64,000 bases of DNA from Fusarium oxysporum f. sp. lycopersici 4287 (GCF_000149955.1 NC_030992.1:837073-901072), one strand, 5' to 3'; shown: positions 21,675-32,539, numbered from the stretch's first letter. Notes: generated from the letters alone by a model not told the origin. Made by a program: numbers and translations.

Positions 21675-23072
21675 ATGGATGGTCTAACGCAACTCCTAGG
21701 TCGCGGCGAACCTGTTGAGATCGTGGAGCTGGATAAATCGGGAAATGTTTCGCGAACCTGGAATCATACCGTCGACAACCATGTCCGTTACTTTATCTTC
21801 GCTTGTGAAGTATCATGGCTAACATAGGTGCAGGTCGTTGCCAAGTCGAAGCCTAGTATCCCACTCATTCCCTCTCTTCGCGAGGCCTTCATGCCAGTCG
21901 GATACCCTCACTCTGTGTCATCCGACTACCTGAACTACCAATTCTTCGACTCCCTTCAAGCTTTCTTCTCAACCATCACTTCCCTCCTTGCAAACCGAGC
22001 TCTCCTCCAAGGTCTCGGCGTCGGAGATGCCAACTCGTCCGCCACCTTCGCGATGCTGCTCACAGTCCTCAAGGACGCCATGTCTCGCATCGCCACTATT
22101 GTGTTTGCCCACCAATTCGGTCTTCGTATTGAACCCGACGCCAAGCGCTTCCGCTTCCTGGCCGATCTTTTCAACGACACTGCCTTCTTTCTGGAGCTGT
22201 ACAGCCCGTACTTTGGTCCTTATGGAAAGATCCTCGCACTGACTTCTGGAGAGACGTTGAGGGCGTTGTGTGGCGTGGCTGCTGGCGCGAGCAAAGCTGC
22301 TCTTAGTGTACACTTTGCAAAGCACGACAACCTCTCTGAACTCAATGCCAAAGAGGCCAGCCAGGAGACTGCTGTAGGTCTTATCGGTCTTGTTGTTGGA
22401 ACTATCGTGGTCAAATATGTCGAAGACCACCATAGCGTTCTATTCTTGATGACCGTTCTCGTCTTTGCCCATCTGTGGATGAATTACCTTGGAGTTCGGG
22501 CTGTGTGCATGGACAACCTGAACCAACAGCGTGCAACCATCCTGTTCGAAGAGTATCTCAAGACCGGAAACGTGCTCTCTCCCGAAGAAGTTGCCCATCG
22601 TGAGAATATTCTCCTCTGGCGACCCGTCGTCCGAAACCAGCATGGCCAGAAAATCGCACGCATCGAAATGGCCAAAAGCTACTGGGACGCCATAGGCGCC
22701 AAAGCCCCCAATAGCAACGTCGTCATTATCGACGGTGCCCGGAACTCACTCTTTGTCTGGTATCACTCGAAGCGCAGCTACACACCCATCAAGATCATGC
22801 TCTGGCAGGACGCCAGTGCCATCCACGCCATCAGTGCCTGGTTCATGGCCATGGAGATGGCCTGGCTTCTGGAGAAGAGCCAGGGCTACACCGACAAGCT
22901 GGATAAGATCTTCCGCGTAAAGGAAACCGTTGATGGCTACGAACAGAAGTACGACAAGCGCGAGCTCTGGGATGAGATGCTCGCCAAGGGATGGAATATT
23001 GAGTCGCAGGCTTTTGAGACAGGTGCGCCTGTTCGTCTGCTCGCTCAGCTGGAGGGGAAGAAGGATCAGTAG
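21675..23072 (+). CDS. RUS / DUF647 family membrane protein
   Basis: Exons 21675-21782 and 21834-23072 give 448 residues with an in-phase splice (GTCCGT donor, weak; GTGCAG acceptor). The conserved block LREAFMPVGYPHSVSSDYL, followed by QFFDSLQAFFSTITSLLANRALLQGLGVGDA and MSRIATIVFAHQFG, identifies the RUS (root UV-B sensitive, DUF647) family. Two or three hydrophobic segments follow (GLIGLVVGTIVVKYV, VLFLMTVLVFAHLWM). Plant members interact in vitamin B6 and plastid physiology, and a human member is known, but the molecular function is unresolved. In fungi it is an uncharacterised membrane protein. The C-terminal half is a soluble domain with no known motif. Confidence 0.88.
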
Positions 23073-23256
23073 TTAGATTGGAGGTTATTGGCGTCGAGGC
23101 GAAAGGGAATAATACCCTGGAACATGAAAATTGATTCAATGGAGATTTATGCTAGTCATTCAACCCTCTATGCTTTTACCCATATTGTACATTTTCCAGA
23201 ACGCCTTCTAGTGAATAGCTCATACATCATACAGATATCGTACAGCGGTTTCATCG

Positions 23257-24098
23257 CTATGCTAGGAATGCCCATCTCTTGGCTCGCATCTTAACGCCCT
23301 CCCATGTATTCAGCTTCGGCCGCACATCAAGATAGAAACTCGGTCCGCCCTTTCCATCTGGTCGTCCGGCGTAAAAGTCAATAACGTAGTCAACCCTCGT
23401 ACCGCATCGGTCGATAACCCAATCGTGTCGATCGAACGGCGCCGTGTAGCCGAGAATAGTATTAAAGCGAGCGGTGGGAGTCATGCGATCCATCTTGTTG
23501 GCGAAAGATTCGAGCTTAGGTCCATCACATCTAACACAATTAGTTCTCGCTCGTAAATGCAGACGACGTAGTCTTACTTGGTGCCCTTGAGATACGGCGT
23601 TTCCCACTCCTTGATCTCCTTCCAAGCTCTTTCATTAACAGCATTGTGAATCGGCACAACAGTCTTCATGTCCGCTACCCTCGCATCGTAACCCTTTCGC
23701 TTCATCGCATCGAAAAACATCTTCTCCGAAGGATAGACCCAGTTGCCGGAGGGATCTACACCAGTCTCCATTTCGTGATTCGCAGGCTTTGCAGGCTCTT
23801 TTCCATGATCTACCGGACACGCCGCAGGTCCGCCAGATGTTCGTGGAATCGTGGATACAACGCGATCAGTATCAAGACCGTCGTTCGAAGGTATTTGCGT
23901 AGGCGGCGGGGCAGGTTTGCTCGAGGACCATGGGAGATATGACGAGAATGTTTGAGACCATGATTTCGACTGCGCTTGCGCTGTGTGGTCGACTGGACAT
24001 CCAGCTGCTTTTGCTTTTGCGGCTTCGGCTTCACGGGCCTGAGCGAGCCATGCTTCGCGGGATTTGTGATCGACGGGACAAGCGTCTTTGTCTGCCAT
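23257..24098 (-). CDS. CYC3: Holocytochrome c-type synthase (cytochrome c heme lyase)
   Basis: Exons 24098-23578 and 23530-23257 join across a 47-nt intron (GTAAGA ... TTAG) to give 264 residues. Three CPVDH heme-regulatory motifs occur in the first ~105 residues. The catalytic domain follows: GNWVYPSEKMFFDAMKRKGY, VPIHNAVNERAWKEIKEWE, and the C-terminal LGYTAPFDRHDWVIDRCG ... YVIDFYAG, with the His-Asp-Trp region of heme lyases. The enzyme sits in the mitochondrial intermembrane space and attaches heme covalently to apocytochrome c (or c1). Cyc3 and Cyt2 are paralogous, and three CPV motifs favour the cytochrome c form, but this is not decisive. Confidence 0.92.
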
Positions 24099-24606
24099 TG
24101 TGAGGATCGTACTCGGGGTTATTGTCGAGTAAGTCGAGTTTATGGTCGGGGAGATTCAACTGCAAGGATTCAGAAAATGGCGTAATTGATCATGGATGGA
24201 TCGTAAATGCGCCGGAACGGATTGGCTTGGAGGTTTGCGAAGAAAAATAATATGGGTCAGGTCCGGGTTTTTCCCGCAGGGTCCGGGCCGGAGGTTAACC
24301 TACATCGCCGACTTCGCTCCATCATCAATGATTGTATTAAATTACCCAAGTTTAGGAGAAATTTCTTGAAGTTATGATGAGTTTACGAAGTTTAGGCCTC
24401 ACTTATTAAATCTTTCAAAGCAGCCCCAAGATCTATGGTTATTTTTATAAACCTCACCTAAACTTTGGCAATTGTAAACATGAATACTTTATTGTTCCAA
24501 TACCTTCTTGCTGGGAAGACTTTCAGCCGAGATCGAAGCGCCCTCGAACTCCTCGAGCATCTTTCCACGTCATGACTCGGATAACAAGCGGGGGCAATTC
24601 TGTGTC
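24099..24606. other. Intergenic, start of gene-poor region
   Basis: No gene was seen. The sequence becomes AT-rich near 24340-24490. A GGGTCCGGG-type patch lies at 24260-24290. Confidence 0.5.
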
Positions 24607-25344
24607 CTATCGCATCTGAATAGAAGCCTCCCTCACCTCGTGGATCGCCCGTTCCAAGCCCCTACACATTGTTTTGGTGATTGCTTTGGGCAGTTCGTAG
24701 TAAATCCTCTGGCGAGCATGGAACTTCTTGGGAGGGACCTTATCCACGGTCTGTGTGTAAGCCCAATGGTAATCCGTCATGCACTCGGTGAATTGTGGCG
24801 GGCCGACCATCCGCTCATTGGTGTCTTGGGGATTGACGAGCATGTACAGGACGCGAAGTCGGGGGAATCGGTGTAGAAGTGAGGTCGGACCTCCAAGGGT
24901 GGTGGAGGCAATGTAAGGCCACTGCAAAGTGTGGTTTGGAGGGTCGTATTCATAAAGAGCGCCGATAGACTCGACTCTGGGGAATGTTGTCCACGCCGCG
25001 GAAGCGGAAGGTCTACAGACGATGATAAGGTCATTAGAGGCATCAATTGACTCGCTAGCTGCTCCTGCCCATGTTCTGGGAGGTACCTGGAAGTGCATAT
25101 GAGTATAGTGATGGATCGTATTACTCTGCATATAATGAAGAGACAGGGAGTTGCGGGGCCTCCACATATGTGCAATTCTCCTCATGATTGCCTGTGAGAT
25201 CCTACAGGTCCCCATCAATGCTGCATATATTCCCGGCGACTTTAGGGGCTCACTGAGGCCTTCGTTCGAAGTGACTTTAAGCCGCAAATGCGCAACTCCG
25301 ATGGTGCCCCAGAACTCAGTGAAGTGGGCGGTTGGTTCTTCCAA
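24607..25344 (-). CDS. Hypothetical protein, 2EXR/F-box-like C-terminal region
   Basis: A single open frame encodes 245 residues. The segment ALMGTCRISQAIMRRI is reminiscent of the LL-x-CRESR helix of 2EXR proteins, and RFPRLRVLYMLVNPQD resembles their distal strand-helix unit. The N-terminal FxxLPxELRxxIW motif that defines the family is missing, so this may be the remnant of a longer protein or may lack a first exon further upstream. Such proteins are expanded in Fusarium-type accessory regions and have no known biochemical role. It lies at the boundary between ordinary genes and the relic-rich segment. Confidence 0.45.
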   Translation of the reverse strand: MEEPTAHFTEFWGTIGVAHLRLKVTSNEGLSEPLKSPGIYAALMGTCRISQAIMRRIAHMWRPRNSLSLHYMQSNTIHHYTHMHFQVPPRTWAGAASESIDASNDLIIVCRPSASAAWTTFPRVESIGALYEYDPPNHTLQWPYIASTTLGGPTSLLHRFPRLRVLYMLVNPQDTNERMVGPPQFTECMTDYHWAYTQTVDKVPPKKFHARQRIYYELPKAITKTMCRGLERAIHEVREASIQMR

Positions 25345-26100
25345 GTGACTGTACGCGGCGACTTCCTAAATCTCCCACTGTAGTTCTACAGGAAGCCTGT
25401 TGAATTTCGTGAAAGACATGATGAATGCTGGCAGATATTTTGTATGATGGTGATGGTGTTGCTGTTGTGTACATACTTGACAAGGCAAGGTTACTTGAAA
25501 AGATGAAAACAGTGACAGTTAAAATGCTGATGTGGAAAGTGGTTATCAATGGCAAGTGCCACGTACTGTTACTAGGTACCGCACCTTACCTAAATTACAT
25601 ATATACATTTATATAAGAAGATACAAAATTTAGCATTATATTATTTGCATTTAGTATAACATTTTAAGCTGTACTACTAAGATTAAACTACCTATAAGTG
25701 GCGGCATATCACTCATCATTGCCAGCACTCTTTCGGCCTCCTGATCTTTAACAGACTGTTGGGGAAACTCCAAAGCATCCAATGTGATAGAACGCAGCTT
25801 CTGACTTACTTCATTTCCTTGGGCTACCAAACATCTTGCGCTCCTTGAGTAGCACGTGCAGGAGAAGCCAGCCTTGTAATTGGATCATTCCTGATAGATA
25901 AGTACCTTACTACTAGGTAGGTAGGTACCTAGTCAGACATTACGATCTCGTGATATTATGAAGATTTTTATTCTAGCTGGAACGACCTGGTGATAGCTAG
26001 GTACGTGTACATATGCAAATGAGTCCATACGCCGTGGTTCCTGCCAGTATGCAACGACCCATGGCTAGTTCCAACTCGTTCTGCGTCGCATACCTCGAGT
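25345..26100. other. AT-rich intergenic sequence
   Basis: About 750 bp with low-complexity A/T runs around 25600-25700 and a TAGGTAGGTACCTA-like patch around 25913-25932. No gene was seen. Confidence 0.5.
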
Positions 26101-26760
26101 TTAAGCCGTCTTGCCCACCTCGCGGTAACTCTTATACCTCCTCATATGCCAGTCAATGCTCTTCCACTGCTCGCCCTTCTCGTCTTCAAACTCAACATCC
26201 ATTCTCGGCCCCACAAAGTACGCCCACGAGGACCTATTCTCAGTTATCCCCCCCGGGTACGGAGCGATGCGGTGCACTACAGACCGGAATTTCCTCCCCG
26301 AGAGGAAGCGGAGCGAGTTGCCTGCGTTGACGACCGCGCAGCCATTGCACGGTTCTACGGAGCGCCACTCCTGCGTGCCCTGGATGAATGTCTGCAGGCC
26401 GCGGGTGTCACAGAAGAAAAGCGAGACTGCCGACGTCGGTATGGGGGCCGAGGCCTGCGTTGGAGTCTTCGGCTGAGAAGGAGGGGTATCGCTGAACGAC
26501 CTTACATGTGGTTGACAAGTCTGCGAGGCGGTGCTTTCGCGCAAGTGATGTGCTGATGTTGAGCCCTGCATCGTGACTGATTTGGCTCAGGGCATCCAGG
26601 AGGCCAAGAACAGTCTCGTGAAGTTGGTCCATGACGCTGGCTAGGAGTGTGGTTTCAGCTTGCAAGATAGGTGGCAGGGGGAGAGGTTGTTTGTCTTTGC
26701 AAGTCAGAACGAACGCAGCAATGCCGTAGAGCCAAGGAGGTACCCACTCGTTGAGCTTCT
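26101..26760 (-). pseudogene. Isopenicillin-N-synthase-like 2OG-Fe(II) dioxygenase relic
   Basis: Two frames together give the C-terminal two thirds of a non-heme iron dioxygenase. The first (about 26757-26410) runs from KLNEWVPPWLYG to GLGPHTDVGSLAFLL, holding the first iron ligands (His-x-Asp). The second (about 26420-26101) continues with FFCDTRGLQTFIQG, VVHRIAPYPGG (third ligand His and the 2-oxoglutarate-binding Arg region) and the C-terminal helix WHMRRYKSYREVG. A one-base loss in a T-rich codon run near 26415 explains the shift. The first ~100 residues are not visible; a TAG just upstream of KLNEW could be an intron acceptor or a stop. The enzyme class acts in secondary metabolism, but this copy is probably dead. 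Confidence 0.7.
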
Positions 26761-27527
26761 AGGATCTGGTCGTATCAACATCATGTTTCATCATCTCCCC
26801 TCCGTCCAGCTGTCAGACACTGTTCACGGCCTTATTTACCGAGGGTACCTCCTGTGTGACCGACATGGGCTTTAGGTTCGCACTCTGGAGGTCCAGGTAC
26901 AAGAACCTGCTCTTTTCACATGCTCTTCGGATAGTGGGCAACTTATTGGCGACCCTTTTCTCGATCTTAGCACACGAGATGGTTATCAAGTCAGCGGATT
27001 GGATAAGTGGGCTTCAGTTGTTTTGGTTGCGGTGAAAATACTGGGCTAAATCGAAGAGGTACATGAGTTCGCCAAACAAAGGTTGCGAAGATCGGTACTT
27101 ATGGGCAAAACTGCCTTCGTTACCGGTGAGGTTCTGTTACATTACCACACCGAAAGTGGCATATTATAAATGGCTCGGAACAGATCACTATCTTCGAAAT
27201 GGGGAATGCATAAGTTGCCTTTGGCTTAATAATTAGACGTGACCTCGGGGCGTATCTTCAAAGTGAATGCATGAAGCGTCATTCATGCAAGGATAAGATC
27301 ATCGGCGTCGTAATCAGTGTAAGTCGACTTTCTGCGGGGTCATTGACATTGTCCCTCCTACATCTCATACATGTCAAGCCTGTCAAAGAGCGGTTCTGAC
27401 ATTGTTGCTTCAGTTTGTCATAAAGTCGCATCGGGATAGGTAAGCACATACTGAAACCTGCTGGAGTTGTCTTCTCGAATTATCTAGTTCTAATCCTTTC
27501 GTTATTAGTATTACGGCACAGATCACA
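26761..27527. other. Intergenic, upstream of FAD oxidase
   Basis: No gene was seen. The minus strand near 26780-26865 has a short coding-like stretch (MSVTQEVPSVNKAVNSV) that might be the first exon of the adjacent dioxygenase relic; this is weak. Confidence 0.4.
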
Positions 27528-28922
27528 ATGAGCACCTCAGGCTTTCCTGTAGAAGGATCACCACAATCCTACTGGCAGCATGAAGCCCAGCAGCCAGAAA
27601 TACCTTCAAATACCGGACCTCTCCCCAACTCATGTGATGTGGCGATTGTCGGCGGTGGTTATGCGGGCATTGCTACGGCATACCACATCTTGAAGACGAC
27701 CTCTCCACCACGCAATGTGTTCCTCTTGGAGGCAAAGGATCCATGTTCCGGAGCTACAGGACGGAACGGAGGACACCTGCGCCCTGACTATCTGATGGGA
27801 GCTGCGAGAAACTGCAAGAAATACAATACCTCTGCAGCAGCCGAGATCGTGCAGTTTGAAGCTCGCCATCTAGACGTGATCAAGTCTCTTATCAGGTCGG
27901 AGGCTATTGACTGCGATTTTGCGGAGACGGAGAGTCTCGCTGTTCTCACTACACTGGAGCAAGTTTCCATGGTGCGCGAGGCATATGAGGGCTTGAAGCA
28001 AGCATCGTCTTTCAGTGATACCCTGCTGGATGTGATAGAGTTCTACGAGGGTGGTGATGCGCCCCAATGTACAGGATTGCGAGACGCAAAGGGCTATTTC
28101 TCCACGCCCGCGGCTCGGGTATCGCCCTACAAACTTCTCACGTCTCTGTTGGCGCGCTGTGTTGACATGGGACTCTCGCTGAGGACCCAAACTGCGGTTG
28201 TATCAGTTGAGCATGCTGGATCAGACGGTCATACCCTTATGATGCGCTCAGGAGAGACCATGACAGCTCAAAAAGTCGTCATCGCCACGAACGCCTACAC
28301 CTCTGCAATTCTTCCCGAGTACGCGAGTTCCATCGTGCCATGCAAGGGACTCGCATGCCACATCATTGGCCCCAAGGGTAAGCCACTGCCAAAGCTTCTG
28401 GCCGCAAGTTGTGCCATAATGGAACAGGACTCAGTCTCCAACAAGACGGGCTATAACTATATGGTACAACTAGAGGACAACAGCATCGTTCTCGGCGGCG
28501 CTCACCACAAGTATGACGGGAATGACCTAGGGAGCTGGTACAACAACGTCAACGACACACAGCTCATTGAGCCGGCGCGGCAGTACTTTGAGGCTGACTA
28601 CATGCAGAGGACGTTTGTCGGGTCGGAGGACTCAGGCGCGTGTGTTGACCGTGTTTGGACGGGGATCATGGGGTATAGTACTGATTCACTTCCTCACGTG
28701 GGAGAGGTTCCTGGTAGAGATGGGGTATTTATAATTGCTGGGTTTCATGGGCATGGAATGCCTGTTATCTTCTTGGCCGCAGAGGGTATTGCAGCCATGA
28801 CCCAGGGGCTGGCGTACGAGAAGACAGGACTGCCGTCCTTGTTCAAGACCTCTAGAGACAGGCTGGAGTCAGAGAGAAATGATATCCTCGCTGGTAGAGG
28901 CATCCGGTCGACTAGGGATTAG
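27528..28922 (+). CDS. FAD-dependent amine / amino-acid oxidase (DAO family)
   Basis: A single exon encodes 464 residues. The dinucleotide-binding motif VAIVGGGYAGIATAYH at about 38-53 and the second conserved block CSGATGRNGGHLRPD identify the DAO superfamily, close to gamma-glutamylputrescine oxidase or glycine/sarcosine oxidase-like proteins. The family's C-terminal block is present as GIMGYSTDSLPHVGEVPG and IIAGFHGHGMPVIFLAAEGIA. The protein probably oxidises a secondary amine or amino acid and makes H2O2. No signal peptide is seen; the C-terminus is not a PTS1. The frame is intact although both neighbours are relics, which suggests selection or recent arrival. Confidence 0.88.
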   Translation: MSTSGFPVEGSPQSYWQHEAQQPEIPSNTGPLPNSCDVAIVGGGYAGIATAYHILKTTSPPRNVFLLEAKDPCSGATGRNGGHLRPDYLMGAARNCKKYNTSAAAEIVQFEARHLDVIKSLIRSEAIDCDFAETESLAVLTTLEQVSMVREAYEGLKQASSFSDTLLDVIEFYEGGDAPQCTGLRDAKGYFSTPAARVSPYKLLTSLLARCVDMGLSLRTQTAVVSVEHAGSDGHTLMMRSGETMTAQKVVIATNAYTSAILPEYASSIVPCKGLACHIIGPKGKPLPKLLAASCAIMEQDSVSNKTGYNYMVQLEDNSIVLGGAHHKYDGNDLGSWYNNVNDTQLIEPARQYFEADYMQRTFVGSEDSGACVDRVWTGIMGYSTDSLPHVGEVPGRDGVFIIAGFHGHGMPVIFLAAEGIAAMTQGLAYEKTGLPSLFKTSRDRLESERNDILAGRGIRSTRD

Positions 28923-28949
28923 AACTTGGCGATTTATATAAGGACTCCA

Positions 28950-29260
28950 TATGATTGATGTAAGGGTGAGATAGCTCTTCTGTAAGCCCCTGTCTTTCTG
29001 GTCCCTCTGATCACCAATCAGTCTCAAGCCTCCTCCATATCTATAGCCGGCCTCCTTTCTTTCGAAGGCCTGTTCAAAGTCCGCAATGATATCCCTTACA
29101 TCCTCTATCACAGGCGATAATCCCACGAGATCCTAGGATGCTCTGAGTGCGCGATGGCGGCGAGGGCCTCGAAGTCTTGGACGGAGAACATGGGGTTTGC
29201 AAGGGACACGGTGAAGATGAACTTGGCTCTGTCGTCAATAAGAAATTTGGCTGCTCAAGA
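28950..29260 (-). pseudogene. Relic of an F-box-like hypothetical protein
   Basis: On the minus strand, a coding-like segment (AKFLIDDRAKFIFTVSLA ... FEALAAIAHSEHPRIS) runs from about 29250 to 29120 and stops. It resumes in another frame as ADFEQAFERKEAGYRYGG up to about 28985. The pattern, a leucine-rich strand followed by a helix and then a charged Tyr-rich helix, resembles fungal F-box-associated proteins, but no defining motif is present. Neither end of a gene is visible. It lies tail to tail with the FAD oxidase. Confidence 0.35.
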
Positions 29261-30170
29261 TCGTTTGGATCACATTATCGTGACTCGATTCATCATGGCC
29301 ACTACAAGCGAGGCGCATAGTAACAATTCGCCATTGCGCCCGCTGCTCTGGCCTTGCATGACCAACTGCAGCAGCGCGGACAAAAGCTCCTGGCACAGGC
29401 AGTCATCCCATTGGTCGTTGATATCCTTTTCTACATGGGCACAATTGGTCATGACTTGAACTGGATTTATGTTCAGTACCATAACTATTCACTGCTAATT
29501 CATATGAGTGGACATAGGCTTCCATATACCGTTTAAGCTTACTCTTGACAACCAGGCTGGCTTCGAGACCTTACGCTTCAGTACTGGGAAGCCAAGCCGG
29601 GACATGGTATCGAGCTACGGAGAATATATCGACTAGGTATAGTACCAATAAGATCAGCTAGATTCGTTACAGTTAGCGTAGGATTGCAGATGTCAAGTTA
29701 TGCCCGTTAATTCCCATGGATCATCTCTTATCAATGGGGCTTTTATAAGCCGTCGAGGCTTCACGGTCTCTCATGCTGATCGCTAGGAGGAATCTGTATA
29801 TACGTACGGCACAGCAACCAAACGGGGTTATGATACCTCTATGATCTAATGAGCCACTCCAGTTGCCTGCTTCAGTAGATGATATGCCAAGAACCCTGCT
29901 CTCTTATGTTGTTGCCTGGAGTATTTGGGGTCGAAATGCACAAACCTCCTCCGTCGGCTCGTTCATACTCGTGTTTTGTCCGTTTCTGATCGTCAAGATT
30001 TGTGCTGTGAAGCCGTATTATACGCCATCGCGGTCGTTTACTAGTATGGACCGCCACTCTTGAGGCTGGGCGGTTTCTAGTCTGGAGGTCTGAGAAGACA
30101 ATTTTCTACGTGTATCAAAGACAGGCTCTATGTCGCTAGCAGGGTGACTGTGTCTTGGCTCTTCATTGAA
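29261..30170. other. Intergenic with possible decayed coding sequence
   Basis: No gene can be supported. The plus strand near 29330-29500 reads for a while without stops (ALALHDQLQQRGQKLLAQ), suggesting decayed coding sequence of unknown kind. Confidence 0.4.
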
Positions 30171-30980
30171 ATGGAAGAGCTTGAAGGCTGCGTCCTCTTC
30201 GCATCGCCTAAGCAGCAGGAAACGCAGCGTCTCCGCGAACGGAACAGAACTGCCAAGAGGGCATCGAGTATCTTATGACCTTACTGCAACTCCTTCTCTT
30301 CTTGGTGCTCACAAGCCTTAGGAGCCCGCCAACGGCAACGTAAGCAGCACAACGACACTACTGCGGACGTCGCAACTGCAGAGGCAACTGCGCAGGACGT
30401 GGACGTGGCGCCGCCATTGCAGCCGCCACAACATCCTGGTTCTGGTTCTGGTTCTGACTCCATTTGTGTATGGGCCGAAGCGTCGGAAGACCTTGACGTC
30501 TGGGCACTAGACGGCCTCCTAGACGACCCTACCGCCCTGCCCTGGCTCTCCTCTCTCGATGAGGACTGGCCTGATTTTAGTAGTTCACGTGGACACACTT
30601 CAGTCTCAGTTCCGGGGATATGCAACTCAGAGCCGCGAGCACCGCCTGCGTCTTCGAGTTCACTCACCTCTAACTCCAATGACTTCAACAGTAAACCATT
30701 GAGGTTACTCCACATCGCCGCTCGCAATGGAACGACCGGTATTCTCCTCTCGCTGATCAAGGCCGGCGCAGATGTGAACTCGCGCGACTGCTCCGGCACA
30801 ACTCCCCTCCATATTGCTGTACGCTTTCGACGTGCAAGTGCTCTCGCGCTGCTGGTAAGTCACGGAGCGAATATGAATGCCCGGGACTCGGCCAACATGA
30901 CGGCCCTTGAAGTAGCAGTGAGGGCTCGAGACGAAGAGCTCATCAACATTCCCCTCTCTGGTGAAGCTGAGCTTCACTAA
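30171..30980 (+). CDS. bANK transcription factor (bZIP basic region plus ankyrin repeats, ToxE/Aps2 type)
   Basis: Exons 30171-30267 and 30322-30980 join across a 54-nt intron (GTATCT ... CCTTAG) to give 251 residues. The splice rebuilds a bZIP basic region at residues 18-41 (RERNRTAKRASRARQRQRK) that matches the signature N-x2-A-x3-S-R exactly at N25, A28, S32 and R33. No heptad leucines follow. Two full ankyrin repeats (from about residue 157: LLHIAARNGTTGILLSLI, then TTPLHIAVRFRRASALAL) and a truncated third close the protein. A basic region without zipper plus C-terminal ankyrin repeats defines the bANK family, known as pathway regulators of fungal peptide-metabolite clusters. An acidic Trp/Asp/Leu stretch between them may be an activation domain. 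Confidence 0.8.
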
Positions 30981-31399
30981 TGAAGCGCTTGACTAGAACA
31001 GTCACTATTTGAGACAGATAATTCTTTCTGGTATCCGGGCTGGCAGTATAACTGGATGAGGGTGTAGGGCAATAAACGAGTAATGACTTTTTGAACTTGA
31101 TGGTGTGCGACTTGTACTCCTAGACGTCTAATTTCCCTTCGCTGTTGGGGACCATCTTGTCTTTGCTGGTCATGTCGTTTACGCTTGCGATGGAGTATGA
31201 TCGGTCACGCTGGAGCCGTTTGATATATACAAATGTTCGCAGGGACGATCAAGGTTGTTCGTCCTGTCTAGTTTGTGTGATGTTGGAAAAGCAGTGATCG
31301 TACCGTCATGTACTTGCATCTCGCTCATTGTTCACTCCTGATGTATATCGGTAAAGTGCCTTGGTCTCCTGGATTGAAAATGTACCTTGATACAAGCGT
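30981..31399. other. Intergenic between convergent genes
   Basis: No gene was seen. It contains only the 3' flanks of the bANK gene and of the coiled-coil protein gene. Confidence 0.5.
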
Positions 31400-32539
31400 C
31401 TACCCACCCAAAACACGCGTCGCTAACTCGTCAAAGATTTCTTGCTTTATTTGCTTCATGAAGTATTCGTCTTTTCCATTCTCGACCCAAGACAATCTAC
31501 GCTCCAGTGACTCAATGTCGTCTCGAATTTCTATTATTGCAACCTCCTCTGTATCCTTCTCGCTTCTTTGCGCGGTTTGTAGTGATGCGACCTCTGCCTC
31601 GAGATCCTCCTGCCTGTTTTTCAAACGCTCTACCTCTTCACGAAGCCGAGCGTTCTCAGCTCTCAGCTCTATAATCACTTGTGACTGGTCTGTAGGCTGG
31701 GTAGTCTCAGCTTGCGACTCGTCAGGCTTTAGCTTCTGGTCTCGGAGCTTAGCATTCTCAGCTGTTAGCTCTCCAACCTTACTGTGAAACAACGACTCTA
31801 GCTTCTGTAGCTTGTCCCAGACTTGGCTGATGCTATCGGGCCCTTGGGGACTGTCCTGTCGAGGTCGTTTACGTTGATACGAGGGAGCGCTCGGCGGTTG
31901 TGAGCTCGTCGCCTTCTCGTATGATGGTGGCTTGGGTGGAGCGAGTTTCGTAGCTTTTGCTCCGCTGCCACTGAACATGCGCGAAATATCATATTCAGGG
32001 CCAGAAAAAGGCTCCAGCTGACCTTTTGTTACTCTGTCGCTGATGGAACTGAGTTGGTCGAGGGACAATAGAGAATCTTGGATATATATTCGCAGAGTAG
32101 TGACACGGGATAGCTCGTAGAGAGAGTCCAGAACCTTGCCAGAGCGTGGCCGGGAGGCTGATATTGGCTCTTTGACATAGCTGGGGACGAGTACAGCGAC
32201 AGTGTTGCCGAGTTCAAACTCGAGACATGCGGCAGAGTCAAATCGCTGCTTTTTTATTGAGTCCGAAGGGTCAATGTTTGTAGAAAAGCGGAAACAAGTG
32301 ATGAATAAAGGGCTGATTCGTAAGAGAACCGCCGCACTACTTGGCTTGTCTTTGAATTTGACAGGAATGATTATCTCGAAGTGAGCGCGATGCTGGTCAT
32401 GGGTCGAATCGATATGTATTGTAAATCGTATCGGAACATTGTCCGGATCTGGAGTGGCTAAGCAACGCGTCGCGCCCTCCCACTCCCACTCAACGATAGC
32501 GGCTGTTTGGTCAATGTCGATACATAATGGAGTCGCCAT
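31400..32539 (-). CDS. Hypothetical coiled-coil protein
   Basis: A single exon encodes 379 residues. The N-terminal ~165 residues look like a beta-rich globular domain (FTIHIDSTHDQHRAHFEIIIP, VLLRISPLFITCFRF). A Pro/Ser/Lys linker follows (KPPSYEKATSSQPP, QRKRPRQDSPQG; the KRPR may act in nuclear import). Then comes a long coiled coil at about 230-355 with regular leucine spacing (KLQKLESLFHSKVGELTAENAKL, LRAENARLREEVERLKNR). I recognise no family. The arrangement would suit a nuclear scaffold or DNA-associated protein. It is intact despite its relic-rich surroundings. Confidence 0.6.
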   Translation of the reverse strand: MATPLCIDIDQTAAIVEWEWEGATRCLATPDPDNVPIRFTIHIDSTHDQHRAHFEIIIPVKFKDKPSSAAVLLRISPLFITCFRFSTNIDPSDSIKKQRFDSAACLEFELGNTVAVLVPSYVKEPISASRPRSGKVLDSLYELSRVTTLRIYIQDSLLSLDQLSSISDRVTKGQLEPFSGPEYDISRMFSGSGAKATKLAPPKPPSYEKATSSQPPSAPSYQRKRPRQDSPQGPDSISQVWDKLQKLESLFHSKVGELTAENAKLRDQKLKPDESQAETTQPTDQSQVIIELRAENARLREEVERLKNRQEDLEAEVASLQTAQRSEKDTEEVAIIEIRDDIESLERRLSWVENGKDEYFMKQIKQEIFDELATRVLGG

